Assembly (NCBI GenBank): GCA_963735495.1
Contig: CAVTLG010000009.1
Location: forward strand, 1,178,001 to 1,242,000
DNA length: 64,000 nt
Direction of reading: 5' to 3'
Source: CAVTLG01 sp963735495
GTDB taxonomy: Bacteria; Chloroflexota; Ktedonobacteria; Ktedonobacterales; Ktedonobacteraceae
Part shown: piece after piece, positions 51,913 through 60,953 of the stretch
Numbering within the stretch: the stretch's first letter is position 1
Layout: each line of letters starts with the position of its first letter
Notes under the pieces: model-generated
Seen by the model: only the letters and a program-made list of their open reading frames with translations
What the model was told of the DNA's origin: nothing
The model's database searches: none
Program-made: the position numbers and the translations under genes

Positions 51913-52010
51913 TGCTCCCCCTTTATGTAAACATAACAGCATAGCAGCAGGAAATGAAATAGCTGCGTCAGTAGACAGGTATAGCAGCTATGCAGCACGC
52001 AGGTCCCTGG

Positions 52011-52550
52011 TCAACGTGGCAGACTGCCGTCTGGCTGGACGAGATCCTGTAAGCGGAAAAAACAGATTTTGGCGACTTCCGCCAGCGCAATAGAGATTTC
52101 TTGCTCTCGCGCATGCTCAAGACGCTGCGCGAAACCGGCAAGTATGCTTTCCTTCTTGTTCTTACGCGCACAAATGACAAAAGGAAAGTCAAAGCGATCA
52201 CGATAGGCTGCATTTAGCCGCGTGAACGTGGCGATCTCTTCAGGCGTCAGTTGATCTAACCCGGCTGATGCTTGCTCGGCAGTAGATGCAGGCGTGAGTG
52301 TACCAGCCAGTGCCGCGCGCCCAACAAGATCAGGATGGGCCTGAAGCAGAGCAACTTGCCGATCAACAGACGCGTTGTACATGCTTGCACAGAGCGTCGT
52401 ATACAAATCGGACAGGCTGGCAAATGGGCGCAGTTGCCAGGATGCCGCAACAATCCAGGGGGGTCCTTCAAAGAGAACGGCCAGCGCTCGCACAAAGTGG
52501 TCTTGATCGAAGGAGTTGATGTCCTGGAGCGTGATCTGTGTTATCGCCAT
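52011..52550 (-). CDS. uraD: 2-oxo-4-hydroxy-4-carboxy-5-ureidoimidazoline decarboxylase
   Basis: 179 residues from ATG 52550 (AAAGGA 6 bases upstream; the open frame continues to 52637 through an IS-like repeat). Family motifs: AHPDLVGRAALAGTLTPASTAEQASAGL with the catalytic His, and FPFVICARKNKKESIL. It produces S-allantoin. First gene of the operon, followed by urate oxidase after 98 bases. With the downstream genes it completes urate to allantoate and beyond. Confidence 0.92.
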   Translation of the reverse strand: MAITQITLQDINSFDQDHFVRALAVLFEGPPWIVAASWQLRPFASLSDLYTTLCASMYNASVDRQVALLQAHPDLVGRAALAGTLTPASTAEQASAGLDQLTPEEIATFTRLNAAYRDRFDFPFVICARKNKKESILAGFAQRLEHAREQEISIALAEVAKICFFRLQDLVQPDGSLPR

Positions 52551-52559
52551 GTCTGTTCC

Positions 52560-52645
52560 TTTGTCAATGACCCCGGCCTGAAGGCGCGGGGCACCCTGAC
52601 CCGTCTTGGTGACAGGGCCAACACACGCGGTTGGCACGAGTGTCT
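52560..52645 (-). repeat. Possible solo IS200/IS605 end upstream of uraD
   Basis: CCCCGGCCTGAAGGCGCGGGG with GCCAACACACGCGGTTGGC nearby: small hairpins of the kind found at IS605-type ends. It lies directly in the uraD leader. No transposase near. Resemblance only. Confidence 0.3.
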
Positions 52646-52927
52646 ATCGCTGGTGAGATAGTTCTGAGCCAGTACAGGAGCACACCCTGGCCCATTAACG
52701 AACAAAAAAAAGTTGTTTTCTTTTCTGATAGGTGGGGCGCGGGTGTGCGATATAAATAGTATATCACAACCAGGGTTTGAAAATATAGCGTTCTATTGCA
52801 GAGTTTTGCATCTGAAAGTGTCATCCTTATAGCTTTCACTACTCAGATGGTTCTCCTCCGTTCCCTGGTCAGCCACACGAGAAAGAACGCTATAATTTTC
52901 GATACGTGGTCCTATCCTGGCCATTGG

Positions 52928-53800
52928 TCAGGGCACAGGAGGAGCGACCACTTGCTGCATCCGTCGCGCCATTGCACCCCTATACACAACAAAAAGCGCG
53001 ATAACACCGACAATACCGAGTACCAACGTGGTCACAGAAACAGGAATGCCAGGTGGGATAATAAAGTAGGCAACGTTAGGAGCGCCATCCCACAAACCAT
53101 GCAGAACAGAGACAAAGAGATACGTCACAATCACAAGACCTGTGATACGAAAGTGGCGAGGTCCACTCTCATGGAATAAGGCCGCGCCAAGCAAGGCAGT
53201 CCAGATACCATGACCAAAGGGCGCAAACAAGCCCCGTATCACTGTTGTGGTCAGCGAGGCCTGCACATGACCATTGCTGAGCAAGAACATCGTGAAGGCA
53301 TAACCCGTGCTTTCGAGGGCCGCAAAGCCCATCCCTACGGCACCACCCAGTAGCAGACCATCCATCGCTGAAGTATGTGGTATGCGCCGCGCGAGAAACA
53401 TTACAGCCACAATCTTGCAGCCCTCCTCAATCAGGCCGACAAGCATCGCTCCCCACAAAGTTAATCCCTGGGTAGGGTCTGCTGGTATGGGCACTAATAA
53501 AGATTCGAGGACTGAAGCTCCAATCACTCCCAGCACCCCTCCGACACAGAAACTGGCGGCCACCGTGACCGGCGTCAATGCGCTTATATGCTGATGATCA
53601 TATAAGAAAGCCACAAAGACGACCGGGACCAGAAAGTTACCCAGCAAGATGACCGTTGGATAGAGATTTGTGTTGCCCGTCAGAAACATGACAATCGTCG
53701 TGATAACAAAAAGCACCAGGCCGACTAGCAGTGTCTTTAACCATCCCCAGCCTCTACGAGGTGGAGATTGAACCGGTGAGGTCCAGGCATTTTGAGACAT
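52928..53800 (-). CDS. PrsW-family intramembrane metalloprotease-like protein
   Basis: About 290 residues with roughly eight hydrophobic segments. PrsW-type motifs: LIEEGCKIVAV (EExxK), FAALESTGYAF, FAPFGHGIWTAL and SVLHGLWDGA, whose Glu and His are the presumed metal ligands in membrane. The short N-terminus is Pro/Ser-rich and cytoplasmic. PrsW proteases cleave anti-sigma factors in Bacillus; the target here is unknown. ATG 53800 was preferred to the ATG four codons earlier because of GGAGAG spacing. Confidence 0.82.
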   Translation of the reverse strand: MSQNAWTSPVQSPPRRGWGWLKTLLVGLVLFVITTIVMFLTGNTNLYPTVILLGNFLVPVVFVAFLYDHQHISALTPVTVAASFCVGGVLGVIGASVLESLLVPIPADPTQGLTLWGAMLVGLIEEGCKIVAVMFLARRIPHTSAMDGLLLGGAVGMGFAALESTGYAFTMFLLSNGHVQASLTTTVIRGLFAPFGHGIWTALLGAALFHESGPRHFRITGLVIVTYLFVSVLHGLWDGAPNVAYFIIPPGIPVSVTTLVLGIVGVIALFVVYRGAMARRMQQVVAPPVP

Positions 53801-54197
53801 ATGACTCTCCATTTCACAAGCAAGATGCGATTATCCAATGGAAGAACAACTCTCGCACCTACAATATACAACAACTAGCATCTTCCTGAACGGCGAGCAG
53901 ACCGTTCCCAGAGACCATCTAGCTCCGCCTCTTACAAAATTTGTGCTCTATAAAAAATTAGCACGTATTCCTCCCTGCATTTGCTACACTTAAATTAAGC
54001 ACTCTATAGCAGAGTGAGGAAGACGAGCGTTCATCGAGAGATACCGGGGTTTTCTGCGCTATTTTCAAAAATACCGAACCTCTTGCATTTTCTGCATCGT
54101 CACTGTATACTATGAGCTTCTGTTCCCAGAGAAAAGGATTTGGTTGCATCCGTCCTGCCACCGGCCTTTGCGCCACATCTGAGAGAGGTCGAATGGC
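53801..54197. other. Intergenic region, no gene recognised
   Basis: 397 bases. A 72-codon minus-strand frame (53958-54176) has no ribosome-binding site and unconvincing composition. No strong hairpin seen. Confidence 0.4.
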
Positions 54198-55322
54198 TCA
54201 AACTACCAGTTGTTCCATTATGGTGGCCAGCCCTTCCTGGAAGATCTGGGGATCACACCCAAAGCCGATGCGGATGAATTGCTTATAAGCGGGTCCATAG
54301 ACATATCCGGGCAACAAGAGAATACGCTGCTCTTGCGCCAGAGAACGACAAAATGCTTCCGTGGCAAAAGGCAATTGCACAAAGGCGGTGTAACCAGCAG
54401 TAGGATAGTGCCATTGCAAAGTGCCTGCCGTATGCGCAATTGCCTGTGCCAGCCGTTCTCGATTCTGGCGAGCAGCAGTCAGGCGTGGAGCTATCACCTC
54501 TGCCGCGTGGCGCAGCGCTACCTCAGCGAGAAATTCACCCGGCGCGCTCCCACACATGGTGGAATAATCCCGCGCCGCACTCAGACGCTGCAAGACCTCA
54601 TGATTCCTGGTAGCGATCCATCCCACACGTAGCCCACCCAGTCCCCACGGCTTGGTCATATCGCCAATGGCAACGGCGTGCTCAACGACATCAACAATCG
54701 ATGGTAAGGGCACGTTATCGAGCGCAATCGGACGAAAAACTTCGTCGTTGACCAGCAAGGCTCCAACACGCTGCGCCATCTCGGCGATAGCAAGCATCTC
54801 CTGCGGCAACAGAAGAGATCCAGTCGGATTATGTGGATGTACCAGATAGATCAGACGCGTCTTCTGGTCTATCAATTGCGCAAGCTGATCAAGATCAGGC
54901 TTCCAGCCATCCGATAGTTGAAGAGGCAGCTTGCGCACTTCGACGCCACGCGTATGCGCAACGCCAACCACACTCTCGTAGCAAGGCTCTTCGACGACTA
55001 TATTTTCGCCAGCCGCAACCATCGTCCAGGCAAGCAGAAAGAGAGCTTCGCTGGCCCCCGCTGTGACACGTATGTCCTGGGCTCCGAGGTGCGCATACAG
55101 GCGGGCAAGCTCGCAACGCAGGCTCTCGCTACCAGGATTTTCGATATAGTCCAGGCCCAGATTCAAGTAGCGCGTTGTCGTTGTAGCATCCTCCAGAGCG
55201 AGCAATTCCTGCGTCGTGACAGCTCTGGGACCACTGGCCGCCAGGTTGCGCATAGCGGGGATAAATTCGAACTCAGCAAACCAGCGTTCGAGTTGAAATG
55301 CGGGAAAATGAGCACCAGCCAC
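54198..55322 (-). CDS. PLP-dependent aminotransferase, class I/II
   Basis: 374 residues from GTG 55322 (AAAGGA about 7 bases upstream). Fold-type I motifs: VTAGASEALFLL, VHPHNPTGSLL, the DEVFRP segment with the Asp/Tyr-region residue contacting PLP nitrogen, GDMTKPWGLGGLRVGW with the Schiff-base Lys, and FIRIGFGCDP with the substrate carboxylate Arg. Specific amino acid unknown; the MalY/PatB-like short N-terminus is noteworthy. It lies downstream of the protease gene, separated by a strong hairpin. Confidence 0.88.
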   Translation of the reverse strand: MAGAHFPAFQLERWFAEFEFIPAMRNLAASGPRAVTTQELLALEDATTTTRYLNLGLDYIENPGSESLRCELARLYAHLGAQDIRVTAGASEALFLLAWTMVAAGENIVVEEPCYESVVGVAHTRGVEVRKLPLQLSDGWKPDLDQLAQLIDQKTRLIYLVHPHNPTGSLLLPQEMLAIAEMAQRVGALLVNDEVFRPIALDNVPLPSIVDVVEHAVAIGDMTKPWGLGGLRVGWIATRNHEVLQRLSAARDYSTMCGSAPGEFLAEVALRHAAEVIAPRLTAARQNRERLAQAIAHTAGTLQWHYPTAGYTAFVQLPFATEAFCRSLAQEQRILLLPGYVYGPAYKQFIRIGFGCDPQIFQEGLATIMEQLVV

Positions 55323-55357
55323 AGCACATCCTTTTCTGTAGAGTGACGCCTGGGCCC

Positions 55358-55402
55358 CGCTAGCTTGTATTGCGTCTGGCCCAGGCGCAATACAAGCTAG
55401 CG
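55358..55402. terminator. Hairpin at the end of the S53 protease gene
   Basis: Perfect 17-bp arms (CGCTAGCTTGTATTGCG at 55358-55374 and complement at 55386-55402). The protease stop codon TAG lies inside the arm. GCCTGGGCC/GGCCCAGGC pairs add to the structure. No U-run. Confidence 0.6.
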
Positions 55403-57043
55403 AGGTAAACCTTCTTGTCGGGAGGACGGCTCAGACAACAGCGCAGCGAGAGCCGTGGCAAGTTGCGTTCCTCTGGGCGTACCGAGTCCTGAGCAAGCAT
55501 TCCAACCTGCTTTGGCAGAGTACGCTCCGTTGTTGCCACTCGTGATATCGCTCAACGCGTTCTGCTGGCGCAAAACCTGGTAGTTCTGATACAGTATAGC
55601 ATTCAAGAAGCCCACAGGGCGCTTCTGTTGCTGGTTCAGCAGGGCAACCAAACCGGCCCAGAGCGGCGCGACGGCACTGGTTCCCCCAATCACTGTGCTC
55701 TGCCCATCAACCATAATCTGATAACCTGTTTGCGGATCAGCATCGCCAGCCACGTCAGGGACACCGCGTCCAACATGTTTATTGGCATTGGCAGAGGGCG
55801 GCACGTTGACACCAGTTTGCCATGACGGTAGCGCAAAATTGTCGCTCACCCCACCACCAGTCGCCGAATCGGTGGCATCGTTCCACACAACTTCCGAGGT
55901 GATCTGCTTGTTTGTACCCCGTAAACTGGTTCCACCGCATCCCAGCACATAGGGATCAGAGGCCGGGAAATCGACATGCGCCAGACCGTCAGAGACACCA
56001 TCGCTGGAACCATTGTCGCCTGCGGCAACACAGACGGTCACACCAAGCGTAACAGCCGACTGAAATGCCTGGTCCATCGTCTGTATCGCCTGCGCTGACC
56101 AGGCATTTTCTGCGGACCCCCAACTGATGGAGATCACCGATGGTCGGTTTATAGTATCATGGATTGCTTGCGTAATAGCATCGATGAAGCCTCGATCAGT
56201 GTTTGGCGCAAAGTAGACCGCGATGCGCGCAGCCGGAGCTATCGCGCCAGCAACCTCAATATCCAGTTCAACCTCGCCATCCGCACCATTGGGATCTTTG
56301 CCCGGCTGATTTTTCGCGCCATCAACCGAGACACTGACAACCTGCGGAGTGGCAATGTGCAACTGCTGAAAGTAGGTCGTCAGGTCGGATTGCTGATAAC
56401 CACCACCGAGTTCGATAATGGCAATACATTCTCCCTGCCCATTGAGATCACTCGGAAAATTGTAGAGTTGAGCGAGCTGCGGCGGCGTATAAGACACGCT
56501 CGCTGCTGCTGCCTGAGCATTGCTGACACGCTCAGGGTTAAAGTAGCGCAAGTGCGTACTCGCTTGAGGACGGTCATCAAGACCAAGCACACTCACTACA
56601 ATACCATCAAGTTCCGCAGGCAAATGCAACGCCCCCGTGCGACCACGAAACGTTTTGCCAGACACCTCATAGCGCTGGAGCTGCGTGCCAAAAGCCGCAC
56701 TGACAGCCTGAACAGTACCGGATAAAACGATCCTGCGCGCAACCGGATGCGTCTCGACTACAGTCAGACCGTGCTCTTGCGCAAACTGCTCAACCTTAGC
56801 AATATCAGCAGGGCTGGCACTATGCAGGCTGGCATACTCCTCTCGACTGAGAGGCGGAGTATAGCCTCGAATTTGTTGATGGACATTGCTCTTCAGCGCA
56901 CCACTGGCCGGGTCCTGCAAGTAGAGGCTAACCTCAACAACTTCGTTGGCATCAACAGGCCCGAGGTGACGCGCACCGGCAACGGGTTTGCGTTCGCTCC
57001 CGGGAAGCTCCTTGTATTGATGATGTGGGGTGTTAGAAGACAT
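55397..57043 (-). CDS. S53 family serine-carboxyl peptidase (kumamolisin-like)
   Basis: 548 residues from ATG 57043 (AAAGGA upstream; the frame open to 57352 is not protein-like). Residues 1-190 form the pro-kumamolisin activation domain. The catalytic domain has Glu/Asp in DGEVELDIEV, oxyanion Asp in AAGDNGSSDG, and the nucleophile in GGTSAVAPLWAG. The calcium-binding end is DITSGNNGAYSAKAGWNACSGLGTP. No signal peptide is evident, as for many kumamolisins. An acid-active endopeptidase, probably exported and self-processed. Confidence 0.92.
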   Translation of the reverse strand: MSSNTPHHQYKELPGSERKPVAGARHLGPVDANEVVEVSLYLQDPASGALKSNVHQQIRGYTPPLSREEYASLHSASPADIAKVEQFAQEHGLTVVETHPVARRIVLSGTVQAVSAAFGTQLQRYEVSGKTFRGRTGALHLPAELDGIVVSVLGLDDRPQASTHLRYFNPERVSNAQAAAASVSYTPPQLAQLYNFPSDLNGQGECIAIIELGGGYQQSDLTTYFQQLHIATPQVVSVSVDGAKNQPGKDPNGADGEVELDIEVAGAIAPAARIAVYFAPNTDRGFIDAITQAIHDTINRPSVISISWGSAENAWSAQAIQTMDQAFQSAVTLGVTVCVAAGDNGSSDGVSDGLAHVDFPASDPYVLGCGGTSLRGTNKQITSEVVWNDATDSATGGGVSDNFALPSWQTGVNVPPSANANKHVGRGVPDVAGDADPQTGYQIMVDGQSTVIGGTSAVAPLWAGLVALLNQQQKRPVGFLNAILYQNYQVLRQQNALSDITSGNNGAYSAKAGWNACSGLGTPRGTQLATALAALLSEPSSRQEGLPR

Positions 57044-57463
57044 GTTTCTTTTCCTTTCCGCTTTATGATATTCCACAATCCCCGCCCATTCTGCACCACG
57101 AGCTAAGCAATTCTTACATGAAAAAGTTCGCCATCTCCTTAGAGTGCAACGATGGAAACATAACGAGGGACAAATCAAGCAAGAAAAACAGCTCTCTCTA
57201 TAGAAACGTGTGAGGATAGAAATCTTACAGCCTGCAATTCTATTCTCTGCGTGGCAGCGAAAGCGGTTAACGCTTCTGAGGAGGCACCGAGCAAAAATTC
57301 CCCGAGCAGAAAGACACTTTTTTGCTCTGGAGGAGGTTGACATTTCTCCCATTCCTGGCTATTATTTTACTAACCAGACAGTAAATTTATTGATGCGTCA
57401 AAACGATGGAAGAGCGAGAGGAGGTGCGAGATAGCCAGAAAAAAGCGCGCAGATCATCATCAG
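57044..57463. other. Divergent intergenic region, no gene recognised
   Basis: 420 bases between the protease and a TetR gene. Upstream of 57464 the TetR frame stays open without a start codon or ribosome-binding site. No operator-like palindrome was identified. Confidence 0.4.
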
Positions 57464-58030
57464 ATGCGTACCCAACAAATTGTACAAACGTCGACACACC
57501 TGATGCAGGAAAAAGGCTTTCAAGGCATGACTTTGCAGGATGTGGCCGACGAACTGGATTTCACGAAAGCTGCACTCTACTACTATGTGCAGGATAAGCA
57601 GGATGTGCTTTTTCGTATCCACATGCAGACGCTAGAGATGATGCTGGAGAGTACGGAGAAAATTGCGCGCAGTGATGCTTCTCCACCTGAAAAGCTGCGC
57701 GCGTTTATTGATCGCCAGGTCCATATGGTCGCAGAGGATACGGCGTCCTTCACCGTGTATTTTCACGAAAAGGCGCATCTCACGCCTGAGCATGCGGAAG
57801 CGACAACTGACAAGGAGCGCCAGATTGTGCATACACTGACGGACATCTATCGGGCAGGAGTCGCAGAGGGATATTTTCGTGATCTTGATCCTACCGTGGC
57901 GACGTTTGCGCTACTGGGAGTAAGCAACTGGATCTATAGCTGGTACCGCTCCGAAGGACGCCTGTCAATCGATGCAGTGTCGCAGATCTTACAGACGATC
58001 ACCTTGAGCGGTTTGGCACAGCCGCGCTAA
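57464..58030 (+). CDS. TetR-family transcriptional regulator
   Basis: 188 residues. N-terminal DNA-binding domain IVQTSTHLMQEKGFQGMTLQDVADELDFTKAALYYYVQDKQDVLF, close to the FadR/KstR2-like group regulating fatty acid or steroid breakdown. ATG 57464 lacks a clear Shine-Dalgarno, and the sequence upstream in frame (RKKRADHHQ) looks like coding TetR N-terminus, so the true start may be upstream or altered. Neighbouring MaoC and SDR genes suggest an acyl-CoA-responsive role; inferred. Confidence 0.83.
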   Translation: MRTQQIVQTSTHLMQEKGFQGMTLQDVADELDFTKAALYYYVQDKQDVLFRIHMQTLEMMLESTEKIARSDASPPEKLRAFIDRQVHMVAEDTASFTVYFHEKAHLTPEHAEATTDKERQIVHTLTDIYRAGVAEGYFRDLDPTVATFALLGVSNWIYSWYRSEGRLSIDAVSQILQTITLSGLAQPR

Positions 58031-58158
58031 AGAGCAATGTCCCATATCTATTCAGGTCGGCTGAACAGCGGCGGAGGCAAGCACCGCCGCTACGCGGAAC
58101 AAGGACCTGCGCGTAGCGACAAGCCCTTGCTGATCCGCTTGGCTGACTGCGGAGCAGT

Positions 58159-58222
58159 CCCCCTTAGACAGTCAGAAACGAGGCTACCGCCTCTAGCCTG
58201 ACGGCTCATCTGACTGAAAGGA
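58159..58222 (+). repeat. Solo branched hairpin related to TnpB-element ends
   Basis: CCCTTAGACAGTCAGA/TCTGACTGAAAGG around GAGGC-TACC-GCCTC, between the TetR and MaoC genes. No protein remnant next to it, although TnpB element 2 begins 540 bases away in the opposite direction. Confidence 0.7.
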
Positions 58223-58317
58223 GTGCGAAGCGAGAGCTTCGTTGCCAAGCGGAATAAGGACGCGGTTGTCGTTCTCAACTAGCTGACAAATGTATTTTGC
58301 GCGAAAGGAGTATGTCT

Positions 58318-58770
58318 ATGTTTGATCAAAGTAAAGTTGGTCAGAGTTTTCCGCCGTTTACCATCGAGGTTGAGCGCGGCAAAATTCACAAATTCGCCCT
58401 GGCAATTGGCGATAACAATGCGCTGTATCATAGCCGGGAGGCAGCGCAGGCCGCCGGCTACGCGGATGTACCACTCCCTCCAACCTTCCCGACGACCTTT
58501 TCATTCTGGGGCAACACACAGAAATTGATACAGATGACGACGCTTGGTATCGATGTGCAACGTGTACTGCACGGAGAAGAGGCCTATCAGTATCTAGCAC
58601 CCATCTATGCCGGTCATACCCTCACTGGTGTCATGACGTTGACAGAAGCCAGAACAACGCAAAGTCGTGGAGGCTCCTCAATGGATATTTTCACGTTTGA
58701 GACGCGCTACAGCGACCAGCACGGTGAACCTGTGCTGCATGCACGTGAAGTAATCGTTGTGAGATCCTGA
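58318..58770 (+). CDS. MaoC-like hotdog dehydratase, N-terminal (HadA/FAS1-like) type
   Basis: 150 residues from ATG 58318 (AAAGGAG 7 bases upstream). VGQSFPPFTIEVERGKIHKFALAIGDNNALY and VPLPPTFPTTFSFW are typical of MaoC_dehydrat_N proteins, the half that lacks the catalytic Asp/His and pairs with a hydratase subunit. The hydratase-type partner is at 60384. The last codons and TGA fall at the boundary of TnpB element 2, so the element may supply the final Ser and stop. Confidence 0.84.
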   Translation: MFDQSKVGQSFPPFTIEVERGKIHKFALAIGDNNALYHSREAAQAAGYADVPLPPTFPTTFSFWGNTQKLIQMTTLGIDVQRVLHGEEAYQYLAPIYAGHTLTGVMTLTEARTTQSRGGSSMDIFTFETRYSDQHGEPVLHAREVIVVRS

Positions 58771-60337
58771 CACTCCCCGGCAAGAATGCACGAGGGTTCT
58801 TCCTTCAACCAGATGACGTGCTCGTCGCCCAGACGGAACGACGCGTAGCGGTCTTCTGTCCAGAAGCGTTCGCACTCTTCCTCCTCTCAGTCAGATGAGC
58901 CGAAGGCTAGACGCGCTCGCGGCGTTTCTGACTGTTTAAGAGGGTTGCGAGTACCAGTTCCCGTGTGCCCCACGGTACTGACCGCTTTTTCGAGGATATT
59001 GCGGGCCGCGTTTTTATCGCGGTCCAGCACCAGACCACAGGAGGGACAGATATGCGTACGCACACTCAGGCTTTTCTTGACCCGCGCGCCACAGCCACTA
59101 CAGTCCTGACTGGTGAAGTGGGGAGTGACTGCGATGACAGGGATGTCATGTATCGCTCCATAGATCTTCACCCAGTTCAGGAAGATGCCCCAACCTGCGT
59201 CGTGAATACTCTTCGAGAGGTGTTTATTTTTCACCAGATTGGCTATCTTAAGGTCTTCAAAGGCAATCAAGTCGCGAGACGAGACCAACGCGTTCGCCTG
59301 TTTGCGGGCGAAATCTTCACGCTGCCTTTGCACCTTCAAGGAGCCTTTTGCCAACTGCCGTTGTGCCTTTTTGCGGTTGGACGATGTCTTTTGTTTGCGG
59401 GAGTGTCGTCTGTGAAGACGCTTCAGCTTCTTCTCCGCTTTGCGATAGAAGCGGGGATTGGCAACGGTGTTGCCGTCAGAGTCGGTGGTGTAGGCTTTCA
59501 GACCGACATCAATACCGACGTGCTTCCCTGTGGGTCTATGCTTGACTTGACGGATGGCATTCGAGCGAGAACTGGCAATAGTAGCCATCGGCTCGACGTA
59601 CCAGACGGACGCGTTTGATTTCCTGCACGGGGAAGTGGCCAATGCGTTGACCTGGATTGCCGACCAGACGCAGGCAACCAATCTCATTGCCGTCCGTGAA
59701 GGTGAGATGCCTGCCATCAGGCTCAAGCTTCCACCCGGTCTGCTTGTACTCCACAGAGCGGTTGTCTTTCTGGAAACGTGGGTAGCCCTTCTTGCCAGGT
59801 TTCCTGGCTTTGCAGTGCTCGTAGAAGCGAGCGATGGCGAACCAGGCGCGATCTGCACTGGCTTGACGGGCCTGGGAATTGAGCGCTTCGGCGAAGGGAA
59901 ACGCTTTGGCAAGCACGGCACAATAGCACTGGAGATCATTCTTGCTGATCCCACGAGTATCCATCCACAGGCGCAGGCACTTGTTGCGGATGAACTGCGT
60001 TGTGCGTATGGCTTCGTCAATGGCAGCGTATTGCGCTTTGGTGCCAGCAAGTTTGTACTCGTAGGTCAACATGCTCTGCGCTCCTTTCAAGAATACCTCC
60101 TCTCAGTCAGATGAGCGTAGCTAGAGGCGACAGCCTCGTTTCTGACGGTCTTAGAGGTTCTGACGGTTTAAGAGGATATGCGTCTAGCGTACTACACCTG
60201 TCAATAAAGAAATATTCATAGAGGAGAGGTGAAATGAACATTTCATCATAAAACACGTGCCCCTGTGCCCAAACCCCAGATAAGGTAGGCCCATTCATCT
60301 CCCGCATGAATGACGGGGGCTTTCTGGTCCGTTGACT
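58765..60337 (-). mobile_element. TnpB-only IS200/IS605-type element, copy 2
   Basis: Same ends as copy 1: TTAC (reverse complement at 60338-60341) flanks the left end, and TGTCAGGA forms the right end at 58765. It is 1,573 bp against 1,572 in copy 1, matching the single-base insertion in tnpB. It lies between the two MaoC genes, opposite in direction. Confidence 0.9.
58887..60072 (-). pseudogene. tnpB: tnpB copy with +1 frameshift
   Basis: Starts MLTYEYKLAG at 60072, like copy 1. After CQFSLE (copy 1: CQFSLD) an extra base near 59560 changes CGCTCGATGCC to CGCTCGAATGCC, moving the frame. The rest (GIDVGLKAYTTDSDGN, AFEDLK, CSGC...CPSC, DRDKNAARN) is intact in the shifted frame down to 58887. 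The N-terminal 178 residues therefore lose the RuvC domain. The element probably now depends on copy 1 for any TnpB function. Confidence 0.88.
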
Positions 60338-60383
60338 GTAATGAGAGCAACGTATTTTCTGATAATAGAGAAAGGGAGTAAAT

Positions 60384-60830
60384 ATGGCAACAAATGCGCA
60401 AAGCAGGCCGCAACGGTATTACGAAGATGTACACGTTGGCGATGCCTTACCAACGCTGGTCAAGCCGCCCCTGACGCACCTTCAACTGGTGCGCTACGCG
60501 GGAGCATCAGGTGACTTTAATCCGCTGCATACCGATCCAGCAGTCGGTGAGAAGATCGGTACGGGCGGCATCATTGCTCACGGCATGCTGATTATGGGCT
60601 TTGTCGGACAAATGATCAGCGATTTTGTAGGACCAGCCGCGCTACGCGCCTTCGATGTGCGTTTCAAGGGCATGACCCATCTTGATGACGTGATTACCTG
60701 TACAGGCAGCATCACCGAAACCTACGAAGCTGATGGCGAAGCACGCATTGCCGGCAAAGTGCAGGCCACCGATCAAACAGGGGATGTGAAAGTCACCGGA
60801 ACCTTCGTCGCAGCATTACCACGCCATTAA
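60384..60830 (+). CDS. MaoC-like enoyl-CoA hydratase
   Basis: 148 residues. Hydratase-2 motif DFNPLHTDPAVGEKIGTGGIIAHGML contains the Asp and His catalytic pair. AAGGGAG lies before ATG 60384. Single hotdog domain; with the catalytically incomplete partner at 58318 it should form a HadAB-like heterodimer acting on (R)-hydroxyacyl/enoyl-CoA. The TnpB element now separates the pair; its left-end target is 43 bases upstream. Confidence 0.88.
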   Translation: MATNAQSRPQRYYEDVHVGDALPTLVKPPLTHLQLVRYAGASGDFNPLHTDPAVGEKIGTGGIIAHGMLIMGFVGQMISDFVGPAALRAFDVRFKGMTHLDDVITCTGSITETYEADGEARIAGKVQATDQTGDVKVTGTFVAALPRH

Positions 60831-60953
60831 ACGACGATAACAGGTAATACAGGCAAAATGCTACGATCTCCTGACAGCCCACAAGCAAGTTTTTTCCATA
60901 CAGACGGATAGACGAGAAGGACATTTTTTTTCTGAGGAAGGGAGCAATCACAC

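Noticed and set aside
52560..52645. In-frame extension of uraD to 52637
   Set aside because: The extra 29 codons lie in hairpin repeat sequence and AAAGGA is correctly placed for the ATG at 52550.
56159..56725. 188-codon plus-strand frame in the S53 protease
   Set aside because: Opposite the catalytic domain; no start signal.
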